A stretch of 64,000 nucleotides of DNA from Photobacterium alginatilyticum (GTDB taxonomy: Bacteria > Pseudomonadota > Gammaproteobacteria > Enterobacterales > Vibrionaceae). Shown here in pieces: positions 1 to 8,505 of the stretch. The notes under the pieces were generated by a model that was not told the origin of the DNA, ran no database searches, and saw only the letters and a program-made list of their open reading frames with translations. The stretch covers positions 124,001 through 188,000 of the forward strand of contig NZ_RSEJ01000003.1 in the NCBI RefSeq assembly GCF_009910675.1, in the 5' to 3' direction. The position numbers and the translations under genes are program-made. Positions within the stretch are counted from its first letter, which is position 1. Each line of letters starts with the position of its first letter.

Positions 1-1839
1 TCATTGGGTTCTATTCAAGGTTTGATGGATACCGCGGTCTTTCCACAGCTGCCGAACCTTAAAGCGTTGGCTTTATATCATTGCGACGGCACTGAACTGC
101 ATCCAGCAATTCGAACATTGAGTCAGATAGAGCAGCTCACTATTCAGACGTGTCGATTGCAGGCGCTTGGTGATCTCTCTGCAATGAGCTCGCTTGAGAA
201 GATCGTCATTGACGATGTTTCAATGAATCTAAATCCGGTAAATCCACCGGAGTTGAGCGGGTTGCTTACTCTGCCTGCGTTCAAGTCTCTGGAGCTGGCG
301 ATTAACCCTGATGAGGAAGAAGGCTATAGCCTTGAAGCCCTGGCTGCTCTTCCACCAGGGAGCAGTGTTGAGATTAGCCTGTATGACAACGGACGTCGCA
401 GTGAGATGCTACAAAAACAGCTGGCGGTATTAATTAATGCGGAGCTGACGGTAGATCAAAAACGTAATTATTGGCAACAGTTGCTCCCGCTGAAATTTCC
501 CCGAGAACTGCCGATAATGGACGGGCGTTTCTACCTGACCTTCATGGAAGCGCGCTATACACCGTATAAAAAACAGGCGCTGGCATGGTTGCGACAGGTC
601 GCCGAGTCAACGGTGGCCAAACGGCCGTTGGACAGTAATAGCTGTATATTCATTTGCGGCCGCAGTGGTTTTAAGTCTGCGGAAATCAAAGCAAAATCGG
701 CTGAGCTTGGCTTTAGCATCAGTAAAAAACTGGATGATAAGGTTACTCATATCCTGGTGGGTAATAATCCGAAAGGTACAGCGGCTATTGATCCTGAACA
801 GCACTTACTGGTTGACGATACCGCCTTGCAACAGTTTTTCCAGCAAGAAGCGCCACAGTTTCTGCAACAGGAAAGTGCTGTGGATAGCGGCATGATTGAC
901 AGCGTGCTGGAAATGCTGAACTCACCGGATGAGACATCACACCGGGTTGCGATTGAGATGCTGGCTCAGGGTGGTGTTACCAGCGCCATGCTGATGCCGC
1001 TGTTCTTGATCCTCAAGATGACTTCAGACAACGGTCTTCGTGCTCAGATAAAGGCGCTGCTTGCGGGTCATGGCAGCGAATTGTTCCAGCTGGCAGTCAA
1101 TGATCGCACTTTGTTTAACACGGTGCGTGGTGACAACGGTGAAGGCTGGGATATGGGCGAAGGGCCGATGTTCAAAAAGCTTAAAGGTCTGCTTAAAAAG
1201 TGGGGACCAGAACTTTGCTTTGATTTTGCCAAGCACTACTTCGATCGCTACGGTGAAGGTCTGCTATTGGTGCTTACCCAGAAAGAAGACTCACCTCAAC
1301 GCCTTGCCATCATAAGCGAATTGATCGAAGGGGAGTGCCTGAACTGGAATAAAGGTTGTGGATTCAATGGTCAGCTAGAAGGTGCCAGCGAAAAACGGAT
1401 GACTGATAGTCATCGTTATCCGGATATTTATATGCAGCATCAGAATATGTTGGGAGAGCCTAAAACTCGCCTGCCGAAGACCTTGCCGGCTTCGTCTAAA
1501 ATTACCGAGCTAAATCTGAGTAACTGTTACCTTGGTACTTTGCCATTCGGTTTTGAGCTGTATACCGATGTGACAAAACTGAGTCTTCGGTTTAACCACC
1601 TTGAGGGGCTGCCAGCTAAGCTTGCCAAGTTAACCGAACTTGAAGAGCTGGATTTATCTTATAATCACTTCGATGAGTTCCCTAAGGTACTGTTTAAGCT
1701 TAAGAAGCTGAAACGATTAGACTTCCGCCGTCCGAGCCAGCCAGACTACCGTACCGGTTATGGCAGTGGTTATGAGTCGGTCGCTGTACCACAGGCGTTT
1801 CGTGATGCCTTCCCGGATTGTGAAATCCTAGAAGATTAA
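1..1839 (+). CDS. LRR and BRCT domain protein, 5-prime truncated
   Basis: The reading frame is open at the left edge, so the N-terminus is missing; 612 codons are visible. About residues 207-260 (positions 625-790) resemble a BRCT domain: a CIFICGRSG strand, then KSAEIKAKSAELGF and VTHILVGNN, the usual BRCT order of strand, helix and 'THlv' strand. About residues 497-580 contain leucine-rich repeats (LxLSNCYLGTLP, LSLRFNHLEGLP, LDLSYNHFDEFP). The N-terminal part also has LRR-like leucine spacing. BRCT domains normally bind phosphopeptides or DNA ends, and LRRs bind proteins. The combination suggests a cytoplasmic scaffold; no enzyme motif is seen. A hairpin terminator follows at once. The domain calls are by eye and the function is unknown. 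Confidence 0.7.
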   Translation, partial: SLGSIQGLMDTAVFPQLPNLKALALYHCDGTELHPAIRTLSQIEQLTIQTCRLQALGDLSAMSSLEKIVIDDVSMNLNPVNPPELSGLLTLPAFKSLELAINPDEEEGYSLEALAALPPGSSVEISLYDNGRRSEMLQKQLAVLINAELTVDQKRNYWQQLLPLKFPRELPIMDGRFYLTFMEARYTPYKKQALAWLRQVAESTVAKRPLDSNSCIFICGRSGFKSAEIKAKSAELGFSISKKLDDKVTHILVGNNPKGTAAIDPEQHLLVDDTALQQFFQQEAPQFLQQESAVDSGMIDSVLEMLNSPDETSHRVAIEMLAQGGVTSAMLMPLFLILKMTSDNGLRAQIKALLAGHGSELFQLAVNDRTLFNTVRGDNGEGWDMGEGPMFKKLKGLLKKWGPELCFDFAKHYFDRYGEGLLLVLTQKEDSPQRLAIISELIEGECLNWNKGCGFNGQLEGASEKRMTDSHRYPDIYMQHQNMLGEPKTRLPKTLPASSKITELNLSNCYLGTLPFGFELYTDVTKLSLRFNHLEGLPAKLAKLTELEELDLSYNHFDEFPKVLFKLKKLKRLDFRRPSQPDYRTGYGSGYESVAVPQAFRDAFPDCEILED

Positions 1840-1850
1840 CGTTAAAACCG

Positions 1851-1872
1851 AGAGGGCTTAATCGCCCTCTTT
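1851..1872 (+). terminator. Rho-independent terminator after LRR/BRCT gene
   Basis: AGAGGGC - TTAATC - GCCCTCT forms a perfect 7-bp stem 11 bases after the stop codon, followed by TT. The U-tract is short, so efficiency is uncertain. Confidence 0.6.
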
Positions 1873-1991
1873 CCAAATCGCTGAGTAGCCTGCACGGCTC
1901 GGCCAGACGCCAAGTAATTCTCGCTGAAACGAGCAGCTTGAGCTAGCTTAGGTATAAGTATGTCAGCTTATTATCAAATATAATGGGAGTT

Positions 1992-2390
1992 TTATTTCAG
2001 TATCGTTCTTAATCGCTCTATATCAATAATCCATTGCTTGTCTTGAAAGTTTTCAAAGCCCATGTTTTTTGCAAAATTGGCTAAACTGTCATTGGCACCT
2101 TCGATGCCGATATTATTGGTTTGATATTTATTTGATACTTTAACGATGAACTTGAGTAGATCGGTACCATGTCCAACACGGGTATGCTTAAACCCTATTT
2201 TTGCAATGACGATAGTATCGGATGTCCACATATCTGTAGCCGGCTTGAATCTTAAATAGAGATCAAAGTGTTTCCTGCTGGCATCAATAGTGAACATATT
2301 AGATGTGGCTGGGCCGGTTTTGTAATTGAACCTTTCCATGAGATACATATTTAAGTCTTGGCAAAAAAGCTGGATTTCCTTATTTGACAT
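1992..2390 (-). CDS. GNAT-like small protein
   Basis: This codes for 132 aa from the ATG at 2390. An in-frame ATG lies upstream at 2456, but the inner one has a good ribosome-binding site (AAGGAA about 6 bases upstream). Mid-protein, IAKIGFKHTRVGHGTDLLKF resembles the acetyl-CoA loop of GNAT acetyltransferases (R/QxxGxG/A followed by a helix), and the C-terminal NDSLANFAKNMGF resembles their motif B region. The protein is shorter than most GNATs (about 150 aa), and the N-terminal strands are not recognisable. An N-acetyltransferase or a decayed relative is the best guess; the substrate is unknown. It stands alone between two intergenic stretches. Confidence 0.55.
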   Translation of the reverse strand: MSNKEIQLFCQDLNMYLMERFNYKTGPATSNMFTIDASRKHFDLYLRFKPATDMWTSDTIVIAKIGFKHTRVGHGTDLLKFIVKVSNKYQTNNIGIEGANDSLANFAKNMGFENFQDKQWIIDIERLRTILK

Positions 2391-2977
2391 CACAGGTTCC
2401 TTTTTCTTACCCCATCTTACATGATTTTCATTTGGCTGAAGTATTGAACAGTTCATTATGTTTCAATGAGATGAACAAGAGATGCATTTAACTTACATAT
2501 AACCACTCGGGATGTCAATGAGAGTTATTCTCATCTTTTGGCTGTGGCACTTGATGTTTATGTGCGATCACTTCTGCCGACTTGAGCGGTCATTGTGTAC
2601 TTTGGACGAGAATTGGGTGCTGAGTGCGTTGCCCTATCTTTCCTCATCTCACACACTAATAATTGGTCATTATGTAATTCCGTGAATCTTCGTTTATATA
2701 ATTGCGAAGTGTCCCGAAAAATTACGCGCTTACCTATGTCTAAGTTTGATGGTAATTGTGATCTTTGTTGTTTCAGGGGAAACTGTTTTTAAAGTGAAAC
2801 CATTAAATAATGACTGGGAGTAGATTCATAAAAGGGGAAGAAATAAATGGTTTATGACCTCTTTTATCGTTCTTTTGAGTGAATAATATAGCGATTAGAT
2901 ACAAGAAGTTTGCTTATATGATTCCACCATATTTAATGAAATAGAATATCGAGCAGTTAGAATAAGGAATTAAATCA
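2391..2977. other. Intergenic, no convincing gene
   Basis: An AT-rich stretch of about 590 bases between the divergent GNAT-like gene and mupG. A 65-codon GTG-start frame at 2595-2792 has no ribosome-binding site and no recognisable product. At 2517-2535 a dyad (TGAGAgttaTTCTCA core) resembles a loose Fur-type 7-1-7 site and may act on the minus-strand gene. Promoters for both flanking genes must lie here, but none is clear enough to call. Confidence 0.4.
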
Positions 2978-4066
2978 ATGAGAAAGTTGGGTATATCGGT
3001 TTATCCGGAATTAGCAAGCTTAGAGCGCAATAAGGAATATATCGAAACGGCAGCCAAGTATGGCTTCAGTCGTATTTTTACCTGCTTATTGTCCGTTGAC
3101 GGTGATAAAGAGCAGATCATTGCCGAATTTAAAGACATGGTATTGTGCGCGAAAGAGCATGGCTTTGAAGTCATTGCGGATGTTGCACCACATATTTTCG
3201 ACGATCTGGGCATTAGCTACGAGAACCTGAGCTTCTTTAACGAAATGGGCGTGGATGGTATTCGCCTTGATGAAGGCTTTACCGGCAATGAAGAAGCCCT
3301 GATGACGTTTAATCCATATGGGTTGCAAATCGAGCTCAATGTCAGTGTGGCGAATGGTTATCTGGATAACATTTTGTCTTTCCACCCTGATACTGATTAT
3401 CTGATTGGCTGTCACAACTTCTATCCTAAGCGCCGCTCTGGTCTAACGCGCGAGCACTTTATCAAGGGCTCAAAAATCTATAAGAAACACGGTTTGCGCG
3501 TTGCAGCCTTTGTTGGGTCGGTGGTTGAGGGGGCGAAAGGCCCTTGGCCGTTGGCTGACGGTCTGTGTACTATCGAAGAGCATCGTGACTTGCCGATTGA
3601 TGTACAGGCGAAAGACTTGTTCTATACCGGTGTGGTTGATGATGTCATTATTGCTAACTGCTTCCCGAGTGAGGAAGAGCTGAAGAAGCTGGGTGAGCTA
3701 CACAAAGGGCTGGTAACACTGGATGTCGAGCTGGAAGTCGAGCTTAACGATGATGAGGAAACTATCGCATTTGAAGAACTACACTTCTTCCGTGGAGATT
3801 GCGGCGAATACACTATTCGCTCCACCATGCCTCGCCTTAAGTTTAAAGATGCAGTGATCCCTGAGAAAAATGCGCGCCAGATCCGCCGGGGAGATGTGAT
3901 CCTCGATAATGCCAACTCGCCACGCTACAAAGGTGAGTTGCATGTTGCGCTGGTTGATTTCGACAATGACGGCAGCAGCAATGTTATCGGCCGTGTCACT
4001 GATACCAACTTACGCTTCCTGGATCAAATCCAGCCTTGGCAGAAGTTCAAGCTGGCCAAAGCGTAA
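2978..4066 (+). CDS. mupG: MupG family TIM-barrel protein (6-phospho-N-acetylmuramidase family, DUF871)
   Basis: The full-length 362-aa protein matches the MupG/DUF871 family in length and layout: an N-terminal TIM barrel (MRKLGISVYPEL start, EVIADVAPHIFDDLGIS, GVDGIRLDEGF, CHNFYPKRRSGLT motifs, residues 1-240) and a C-terminal beta-rich cyclophilin-like domain from about 245. Family members cleave the 6-phosphorylated disaccharide MurNAc-6P-GlcNAc in the cytoplasm during cell-wall recycling. The ATG has a TAAGGA site at good distance. Unusually for this family, no PTS transporter (murP) or etherase (murQ) gene is adjacent. The family call is strong; the substrate is inferred. Confidence 0.85.
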   Translation: MRKLGISVYPELASLERNKEYIETAAKYGFSRIFTCLLSVDGDKEQIIAEFKDMVLCAKEHGFEVIADVAPHIFDDLGISYENLSFFNEMGVDGIRLDEGFTGNEEALMTFNPYGLQIELNVSVANGYLDNILSFHPDTDYLIGCHNFYPKRRSGLTREHFIKGSKIYKKHGLRVAAFVGSVVEGAKGPWPLADGLCTIEEHRDLPIDVQAKDLFYTGVVDDVIIANCFPSEEELKKLGELHKGLVTLDVELEVELNDDEETIAFEELHFFRGDCGEYTIRSTMPRLKFKDAVIPEKNARQIRRGDVILDNANSPRYKGELHVALVDFDNDGSSNVIGRVTDTNLRFLDQIQPWQKFKLAKA

Positions 4067-4132
4067 TTGCGTTTAATAGGATTGGTATCCTCTTAGCCAG
4101 ACTAAAAAATTGCCTGACAATGTTAATAAACA

Positions 4133-4154
4133 AAGCCGAGCAACTGCTCGGCTT
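4133..4154. terminator. Terminator-like hairpin between convergent genes
   Basis: AAGCCGAGC - AACT - GCTCGGCTT, a perfect 9-bp stem 66 bases after mupG and just before the end of the convergent zinc-ribbon gene. It could serve both strands; the U-tract is weak on both. Confidence 0.6.
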
Positions 4155-4193
4155 AGCTATTTAAGTCATTTGAAATTGGCTGTTTATTGGCGG

Positions 4194-5873
4194 TTAACCA
4201 AGCCACGAAAGCCAGTTTTCACGCTCATTCCGTGCAATATTCAGCTTGTCATGAAGAATATCAGCAAGCGCCTTTCTGGCTTTGTTGTTGGCACTACCGG
4301 CAGCAATCGCTTTCACGCACAAGACACCGAACACGCCGAGCAGTGCATACGGGATCACCAGTAATTCTTGCATGTAGTTGGCAGAGAAGTAGAAGTAGAG
4401 CCCACCAGCGGCTGCCAGAAGAAGCAAGTTTACTGCTTTTGTCGCCCCTGTTTTGTCAAGCTGGGTAATACACTCTTTCTGCCACAGATCATCTTTAGTC
4501 AGGTTAAAGTAGTACTGCTGGAAGCTGGTCTTGTCCTGATCACCGAAGTTTGCTTCAGCAAAACCAATCATTACATGGTCACCAACATCGGTGCTGCCAA
4601 GTTGGGTACTACCTGGATTATACGGATATTCCTTACCATTAAGTGTACGAATGACAAGGTAGCCGTTGATGTTCGAGCGACGGTGGTTAACACTGCTCAC
4701 TACACGTGACTCAGTACGCGTAGTATGGCCGTAGCCATTCTTATAGGTTGTTGTTTCAATCTGCTCTTCAGTCCAGCTGTTAATGTTGGATGTCAGATCG
4801 CGGTCGATCACTGTGCCAAACAGCACATGGCCGTTTAGTGTGCCAGTCGCAGAGCCAATGGCGTATTTATGCGTATAATCAGTCGCTTCTGAGTACAGGG
4901 CTGGAGAGACTTTTTCAATCAAGCGTTCCTGCGCTGAAATTGTCGACTTTTGCTGCACTGTTACTTCAGTACTTTCCCCGCTGTCACAGTTTGCTTCTGT
5001 TGTTGGCTCTGGAGCCACATTGCTGCTGCTACCACACTTAAAGCAATAGCTTGATGAGGATGGAATGCGGGTATCGCAGTCAGGGCAGATACAGTCGTTT
5101 GACTGGTAGATACGCTTGATGTGCGTTGCCTGTAGCTCGTTGGTCTGGCAGCCAAGCATACGTTTCAGGTAATGCTTGATTGTACTGTGGAGCTCGGTTT
5201 CTTCCTCGAAGCGCGCCTTGTCTTTACGAATGGATAAGGTTGCCAAAATACCCCAGAGTACAGCGCCGATAACAAGGAAGCTATCCATGGTCATGTAGAT
5301 ACGCTGGCTGTCGATAAACCAGAAAAATAATCCCATTAGAATCGCACTTCCTAACAAGGTGCTGAAAATGCTGCTGGAAATATTGCGTGGTGTCGGATCA
5401 TAGATAGGATCCAGGCTTGAACGCTGACCTTTGTCGTTGTGAAGAACGACTGCTGGTGCCCAGTCATCGTTGGTGACAATTTCCTTGGAGTCTTTGCCTA
5501 ATACTTTGTAGGTTTTCGTTGCCGGGGTTGGGCGGAAAACAGTAATAATGTCGCCTTTGTTCAGGCTGTCGAGGAAGTCATCTTCGGATGAAAGTGTAAG
5601 CTGACGTTTGTTTTCACCGTCATCAAGGGTTACCCACCAACAACCGACTTCTTTGTTATTTGATTTATTCCTTAAGATACGCTTATAGCGGTGCGTGTCG
5701 GTCATGACACCCGTAAACACCTCGGCGTTTGGCAGCTTTTCGTGAATCTTGGCAATTTCAGAATCAATATCACGACACTGGTTGATGGTCATTTTCGTTT
5801 GATGCTGATCACCGCATTGTGGGCAATATGAGTCGGAAAGATAACGTGCAGACTCGCACTTTGAACAAAGCAT
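4194..5873 (-). CDS. Zinc-ribbon membrane protein, unknown function
   Basis: A 559-aa protein. The N-terminus is a zinc ribbon (CSKC at residues 3-6, CPQC at 17-20), and a second ribbon lies near residues 259-279 (CPDC ... CFKC). About residues 165-215 hold two hydrophobic segments (SAILMGLFFWFI; FLVIGAVLWGILATL), and the C-terminus has two more (AVNLLLLAAAGGLYFYF; YALLGVFGVLCVKAI). Two similar soluble stretches that mention growth of a beta-rich fold (GVMTDTHRYKRIL..., GTVIDRDLTSN...) precede each membrane pair, suggesting an internal duplication: ribbon - beta domain - two TM, twice. Housekeeping role unknown. It is transcribed alone, convergent with mupG. Confidence 0.7.
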   Translation of the reverse strand: MLCSKCESARYLSDSYCPQCGDQHQTKMTINQCRDIDSEIAKIHEKLPNAEVFTGVMTDTHRYKRILRNKSNNKEVGCWWVTLDDGENKRQLTLSSEDDFLDSLNKGDIITVFRPTPATKTYKVLGKDSKEIVTNDDWAPAVVLHNDKGQRSSLDPIYDPTPRNISSSIFSTLLGSAILMGLFFWFIDSQRIYMTMDSFLVIGAVLWGILATLSIRKDKARFEEETELHSTIKHYLKRMLGCQTNELQATHIKRIYQSNDCICPDCDTRIPSSSSYCFKCGSSSNVAPEPTTEANCDSGESTEVTVQQKSTISAQERLIEKVSPALYSEATDYTHKYAIGSATGTLNGHVLFGTVIDRDLTSNINSWTEEQIETTTYKNGYGHTTRTESRVVSSVNHRRSNINGYLVIRTLNGKEYPYNPGSTQLGSTDVGDHVMIGFAEANFGDQDKTSFQQYYFNLTKDDLWQKECITQLDKTGATKAVNLLLLAAAGGLYFYFSANYMQELLVIPYALLGVFGVLCVKAIAAGSANNKARKALADILHDKLNIARNERENWLSWLG

Positions 5874-6062
5874 ACAACTCCTTGGTTTTACTTAATATGC
5901 AGATTGTTATTAAGAAATTGGTCGCGCATAGTATCAGTGAGGTCTTGCTATATCAAATATTTCAATAGCTTATGTGTTATATGTAACATTCTGTGAAGTG
6001 GCGAGTAATATCAAGATTGTTCCCGGTAGCAGAATTTATATGCAACCATTACACAAAGGCGG

Positions 6063-6953
6063 CTAGGTATTTACCTGCTGTGACCGGACAATTTCTTCGT
6101 TTACCCAGTTCAGTAGCTGCTTGATTGCCCGGGATAGTACCTGATTTTGCCTGACGATATAGCCGAGACTGGTGGTCGGGAAATTGGGCAGTGGAGTGAT
6201 GGTTGTTTGCAGATTGAGCTTGGGATGGAGGGAGAATTCCGGCACTATCGCCACCCCGAATCCGGCTTCGGCCCAGTCGATTTGGGCATCGACACTACCA
6301 ACCTCCATCACCCGATAACTGGGGAGGTTGAGTGTCGGCAGGGCGGCATCAAGGAGATCACGGGTACGGGTATCGTGGCCGAGCAAGATCAGTGTGGGCT
6401 CTTCCTGCTTGTTTGTCTGGATTCCTTGCTGCCAGCTTTGCAACCCATTACCGAGCGCGCACCACTTAACCTGTTGTAATTCGGTAAAATGCAGCGGTTG
6501 GCTTTCCTTCTGTGCCATCACGAAGCCCAGATCTGCCTTGGCGCTTTTTACCAGTTCGGCAGCCTGTGACGAGGTGGTGTTGAGCAGCGACAAATCAATG
6601 CCTGGAAACTCCTGTTTGAACGACTGGAATGGTGAGATAAGCAGTAATCTTGAAATGATGTCACTGGCGGCGATCGTCAGTGTTCCCTGACACAAGTCGT
6701 TGATAGCATTGAGATCGGCCTGGCAAACCTGTAACTCCATCAGGGTATTTTCTGCACTTTGCAAAAGTCGTTCGCCGGCCTGTGTTAACCGAAACGGATT
6801 GCGTTCAATCAACTTTACTCTGGTGGCTTGTTCTAGCTGTTTAATATGCAGGCTGACATTAGGCTGGGTCATGTGTAGCTCGGTTGCCGTTTTGCCGAAA
6901 TGCTCCAACCGGGCTAGGGTCACAAAGGTGTTGAGCCAGTGAATATCTAACAT
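6063..6953 (-). CDS. LysR family transcriptional regulator
   Basis: 296 aa, typical LysR length. The winged helix-turn-helix occupies residues 1-60 (LEHFGKTATELHMTQPNVSL then LEQATRVKLIERN), followed by the periplasmic-binding-protein-like effector domain. It is transcribed away from the purA-type gene, with 179 bases between them; LysR regulators usually control the divergent neighbour, so this gene is the likely regulator of that purA. A dyad in the shared region is listed separately. The effector is unknown. Confidence 0.9.
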   Translation of the reverse strand: MLDIHWLNTFVTLARLEHFGKTATELHMTQPNVSLHIKQLEQATRVKLIERNPFRLTQAGERLLQSAENTLMELQVCQADLNAINDLCQGTLTIAASDIISRLLLISPFQSFKQEFPGIDLSLLNTTSSQAAELVKSAKADLGFVMAQKESQPLHFTELQQVKWCALGNGLQSWQQGIQTNKQEEPTLILLGHDTRTRDLLDAALPTLNLPSYRVMEVGSVDAQIDWAEAGFGVAIVPEFSLHPKLNLQTTITPLPNFPTTSLGYIVRQNQVLSRAIKQLLNWVNEEIVRSQQVNT

Positions 6954-7048
6954 GGGGATCCTGTGATTAGTTGTGGGAATGAGAAGCTCGAGGTGATATT
7001 AGCTCGCAATATTCTACGCCGCTCTCAAAATAATCCCATATGAGATTC

Positions 7049-7063
7049 TTATCAAGGTGATAA
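7049..7063. promoter_or_regulatory. Candidate LysR operator between lysR and purA
   Basis: TTATCA-AGG-TGATAA, a perfect 6-bp dyad with a 3-base centre, lies in the divergent intergenic region 70 bases before the purA ATG. It includes the T-N11-A form expected of LysR sites. No experimental data; inference from position and symmetry. Confidence 0.4.
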
Positions 7064-7132
7064 CGATTATTAATTTTTCTTATTTTCAATCGAGGCATAG
7101 GATAGTGGCATCGCTTTTGAGGAGAGTAAATC

Positions 7133-8389
7133 ATGTCGTCTATTGTTGTTGTTGGTGCTAACTGGGGTGATGAAGGTAAAGGCCGTATCGTTGACTATTT
7201 AGCCGATCAGGCTTCAGCGAGCATTCGTTTCCAGGGTGGCAATAATGCAGGTCATACCGTGGTGAATGACTTCGGTACATTCAAGCTGCACCAGCTTCCA
7301 AGCGGCGTATTTAATCCTGACTGTATTGCGGTGCTAGGCCCAGGCATGGTGATCAGCCCGGCGCCATTAACCGAAGAATTGGCTGAAGTAAAAGCAGCTG
7401 GCGTTAACGTCAACATGCGTATTTCAGACCGCGCGACACTTTGTCTTCCACTCCACGCTATTGAAGACACACTAGAAGAAGAGCGCTTGGGTGATGGGGC
7501 TTATGGTTCGACACGTCAGGGCATAGCACCCGCTTATGGCGACCGAGTGATGAAGAAAGGTATCTTGGTCGGTTGGCTCAAGCAGCCTGAAGTACTGCGT
7601 GAACGTATCCAGTTTATGCTGGACTGGAAACTGCCACAGCTTAAGGCGTTGTATCCGTCATTTGAATTTGAGCAGACGGCAGAAGAGATGACCGAGTGGT
7701 TGCTTGAAGTCTCGGCGCCTTGGCGCGATGCGATCTGTAACGTTACCCTGCCTCTGAAAGAACTGCAGGCAAAAGAGCAAAATCTGTTGTTTGAAGCACA
7801 GCTGGGTGCTGGCCGAGATTTGGTTTACGGCGAATACCCGTGGACGACATCATCCAACGTGATCTCAACCTACGCAGGTATTGGTAGCGGTTTGCCGGCA
7901 CTGCGCCCAGAGCGTGTCATCGCGGTTGCTAAGGCATTCAGTTCATCTGTGGGCACCGGTACCCTGATCACGGCGATGGAAGAGCAAGATGCATTCCGTG
8001 AGTCAGCCAACGAATATGGTGCAGTGACCGGTCGTCCGCGTGATATGGGCTATTTTGATGCCGTAGCAACACGTAACGGGGTGGAAATTCAGGCAGCGAC
8101 CGAGATTGCGCTAACTAAGCTTGATTGCTTGAGCGGCATGGCTGATCTGAAGATCTGTGTTGACTATGATGGCGAGCACAGCGAGAACCCAATTTGGCCG
8201 CAGACGGCTTCACTTGCGCCAGTATACGAGCAAATGGAAGGCTGGAGCGAAGATATTACCGGATGCCGTACATTCGAAAGTCTGCCAGTTGCCGCGCAGA
8301 AGTACGTACTGCGTATCGAAGAACTCATGGGTGTACCGGTCAAAATGATTTCGGTAGGCCCGGAGCGTGAGCAAATGATTAATCGCTAA
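7133..8389 (+). CDS. purA: Adenylosuccinate synthetase (PurA-type, divergent copy)
   Basis: 418 aa. The family motifs are in order: N-terminal GTP loop WGDEGKGR with the catalytic Asp, GGNNAGHT with the catalytic His, STRQGIAPAYGD (IMP loop), TSSNVISTYAGIGSG, GAVTGRPRDMGYFDAVA and LTKLDCLSGMADLKICV. The enzyme converts IMP, aspartate and GTP to adenylosuccinate, the first committed step to AMP. It is shorter than the usual gammaproteobacterial PurA (about 432 aa), and several loops differ (STRQG where most have TxKGIGP; ISTYAGIG where most have TTAGGVA). It may therefore be a second, laterally acquired copy. The Asp in GDEGKG argues against the diaminopurine enzyme PurZ. A GAGGAGAG ribosome-binding site precedes the ATG. 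A divergent LysR gene probably regulates it. Confidence 0.88.
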   Translation: MSSIVVVGANWGDEGKGRIVDYLADQASASIRFQGGNNAGHTVVNDFGTFKLHQLPSGVFNPDCIAVLGPGMVISPAPLTEELAEVKAAGVNVNMRISDRATLCLPLHAIEDTLEEERLGDGAYGSTRQGIAPAYGDRVMKKGILVGWLKQPEVLRERIQFMLDWKLPQLKALYPSFEFEQTAEEMTEWLLEVSAPWRDAICNVTLPLKELQAKEQNLLFEAQLGAGRDLVYGEYPWTTSSNVISTYAGIGSGLPALRPERVIAVAKAFSSSVGTGTLITAMEEQDAFRESANEYGAVTGRPRDMGYFDAVATRNGVEIQAATEIALTKLDCLSGMADLKICVDYDGEHSENPIWPQTASLAPVYEQMEGWSEDITGCRTFESLPVAAQKYVLRIEELMGVPVKMISVGPEREQMINR

Positions 8390-8431
8390 AACAGCGGTTG
8401 ATGTAGTTGTTCACATACCCAGGGAAGCAAT

Positions 8432-8460
8432 CAGGCTGGCCAGCAATGGTCAGCCTGTTT
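8432..8460 (+). terminator. Terminator after purA
   Basis: CAGGCTGGCC - AGCAAT - GGTCAGCCTG, a 10-bp stem with one G-T pair, followed by TTTGT; 43 bases after the stop codon. Confidence 0.7.
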
Positions 8461-8505
8461 GTCATTTGGCGCTTTTTGCTATTTGAGGCTTGTTAACTTT
8501 GAAGC

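Noticed and set aside
2595..2792. 65-codon GTG-start frame
   Set aside because: No ribosome-binding site, no known motif, AT-rich surroundings.
7133..8389. Possible PurZ (diaminopurine pathway) enzyme
   Set aside because: The catalytic Asp of GDEGKG is kept, whereas PurZ has Ser; no phage genes nearby.
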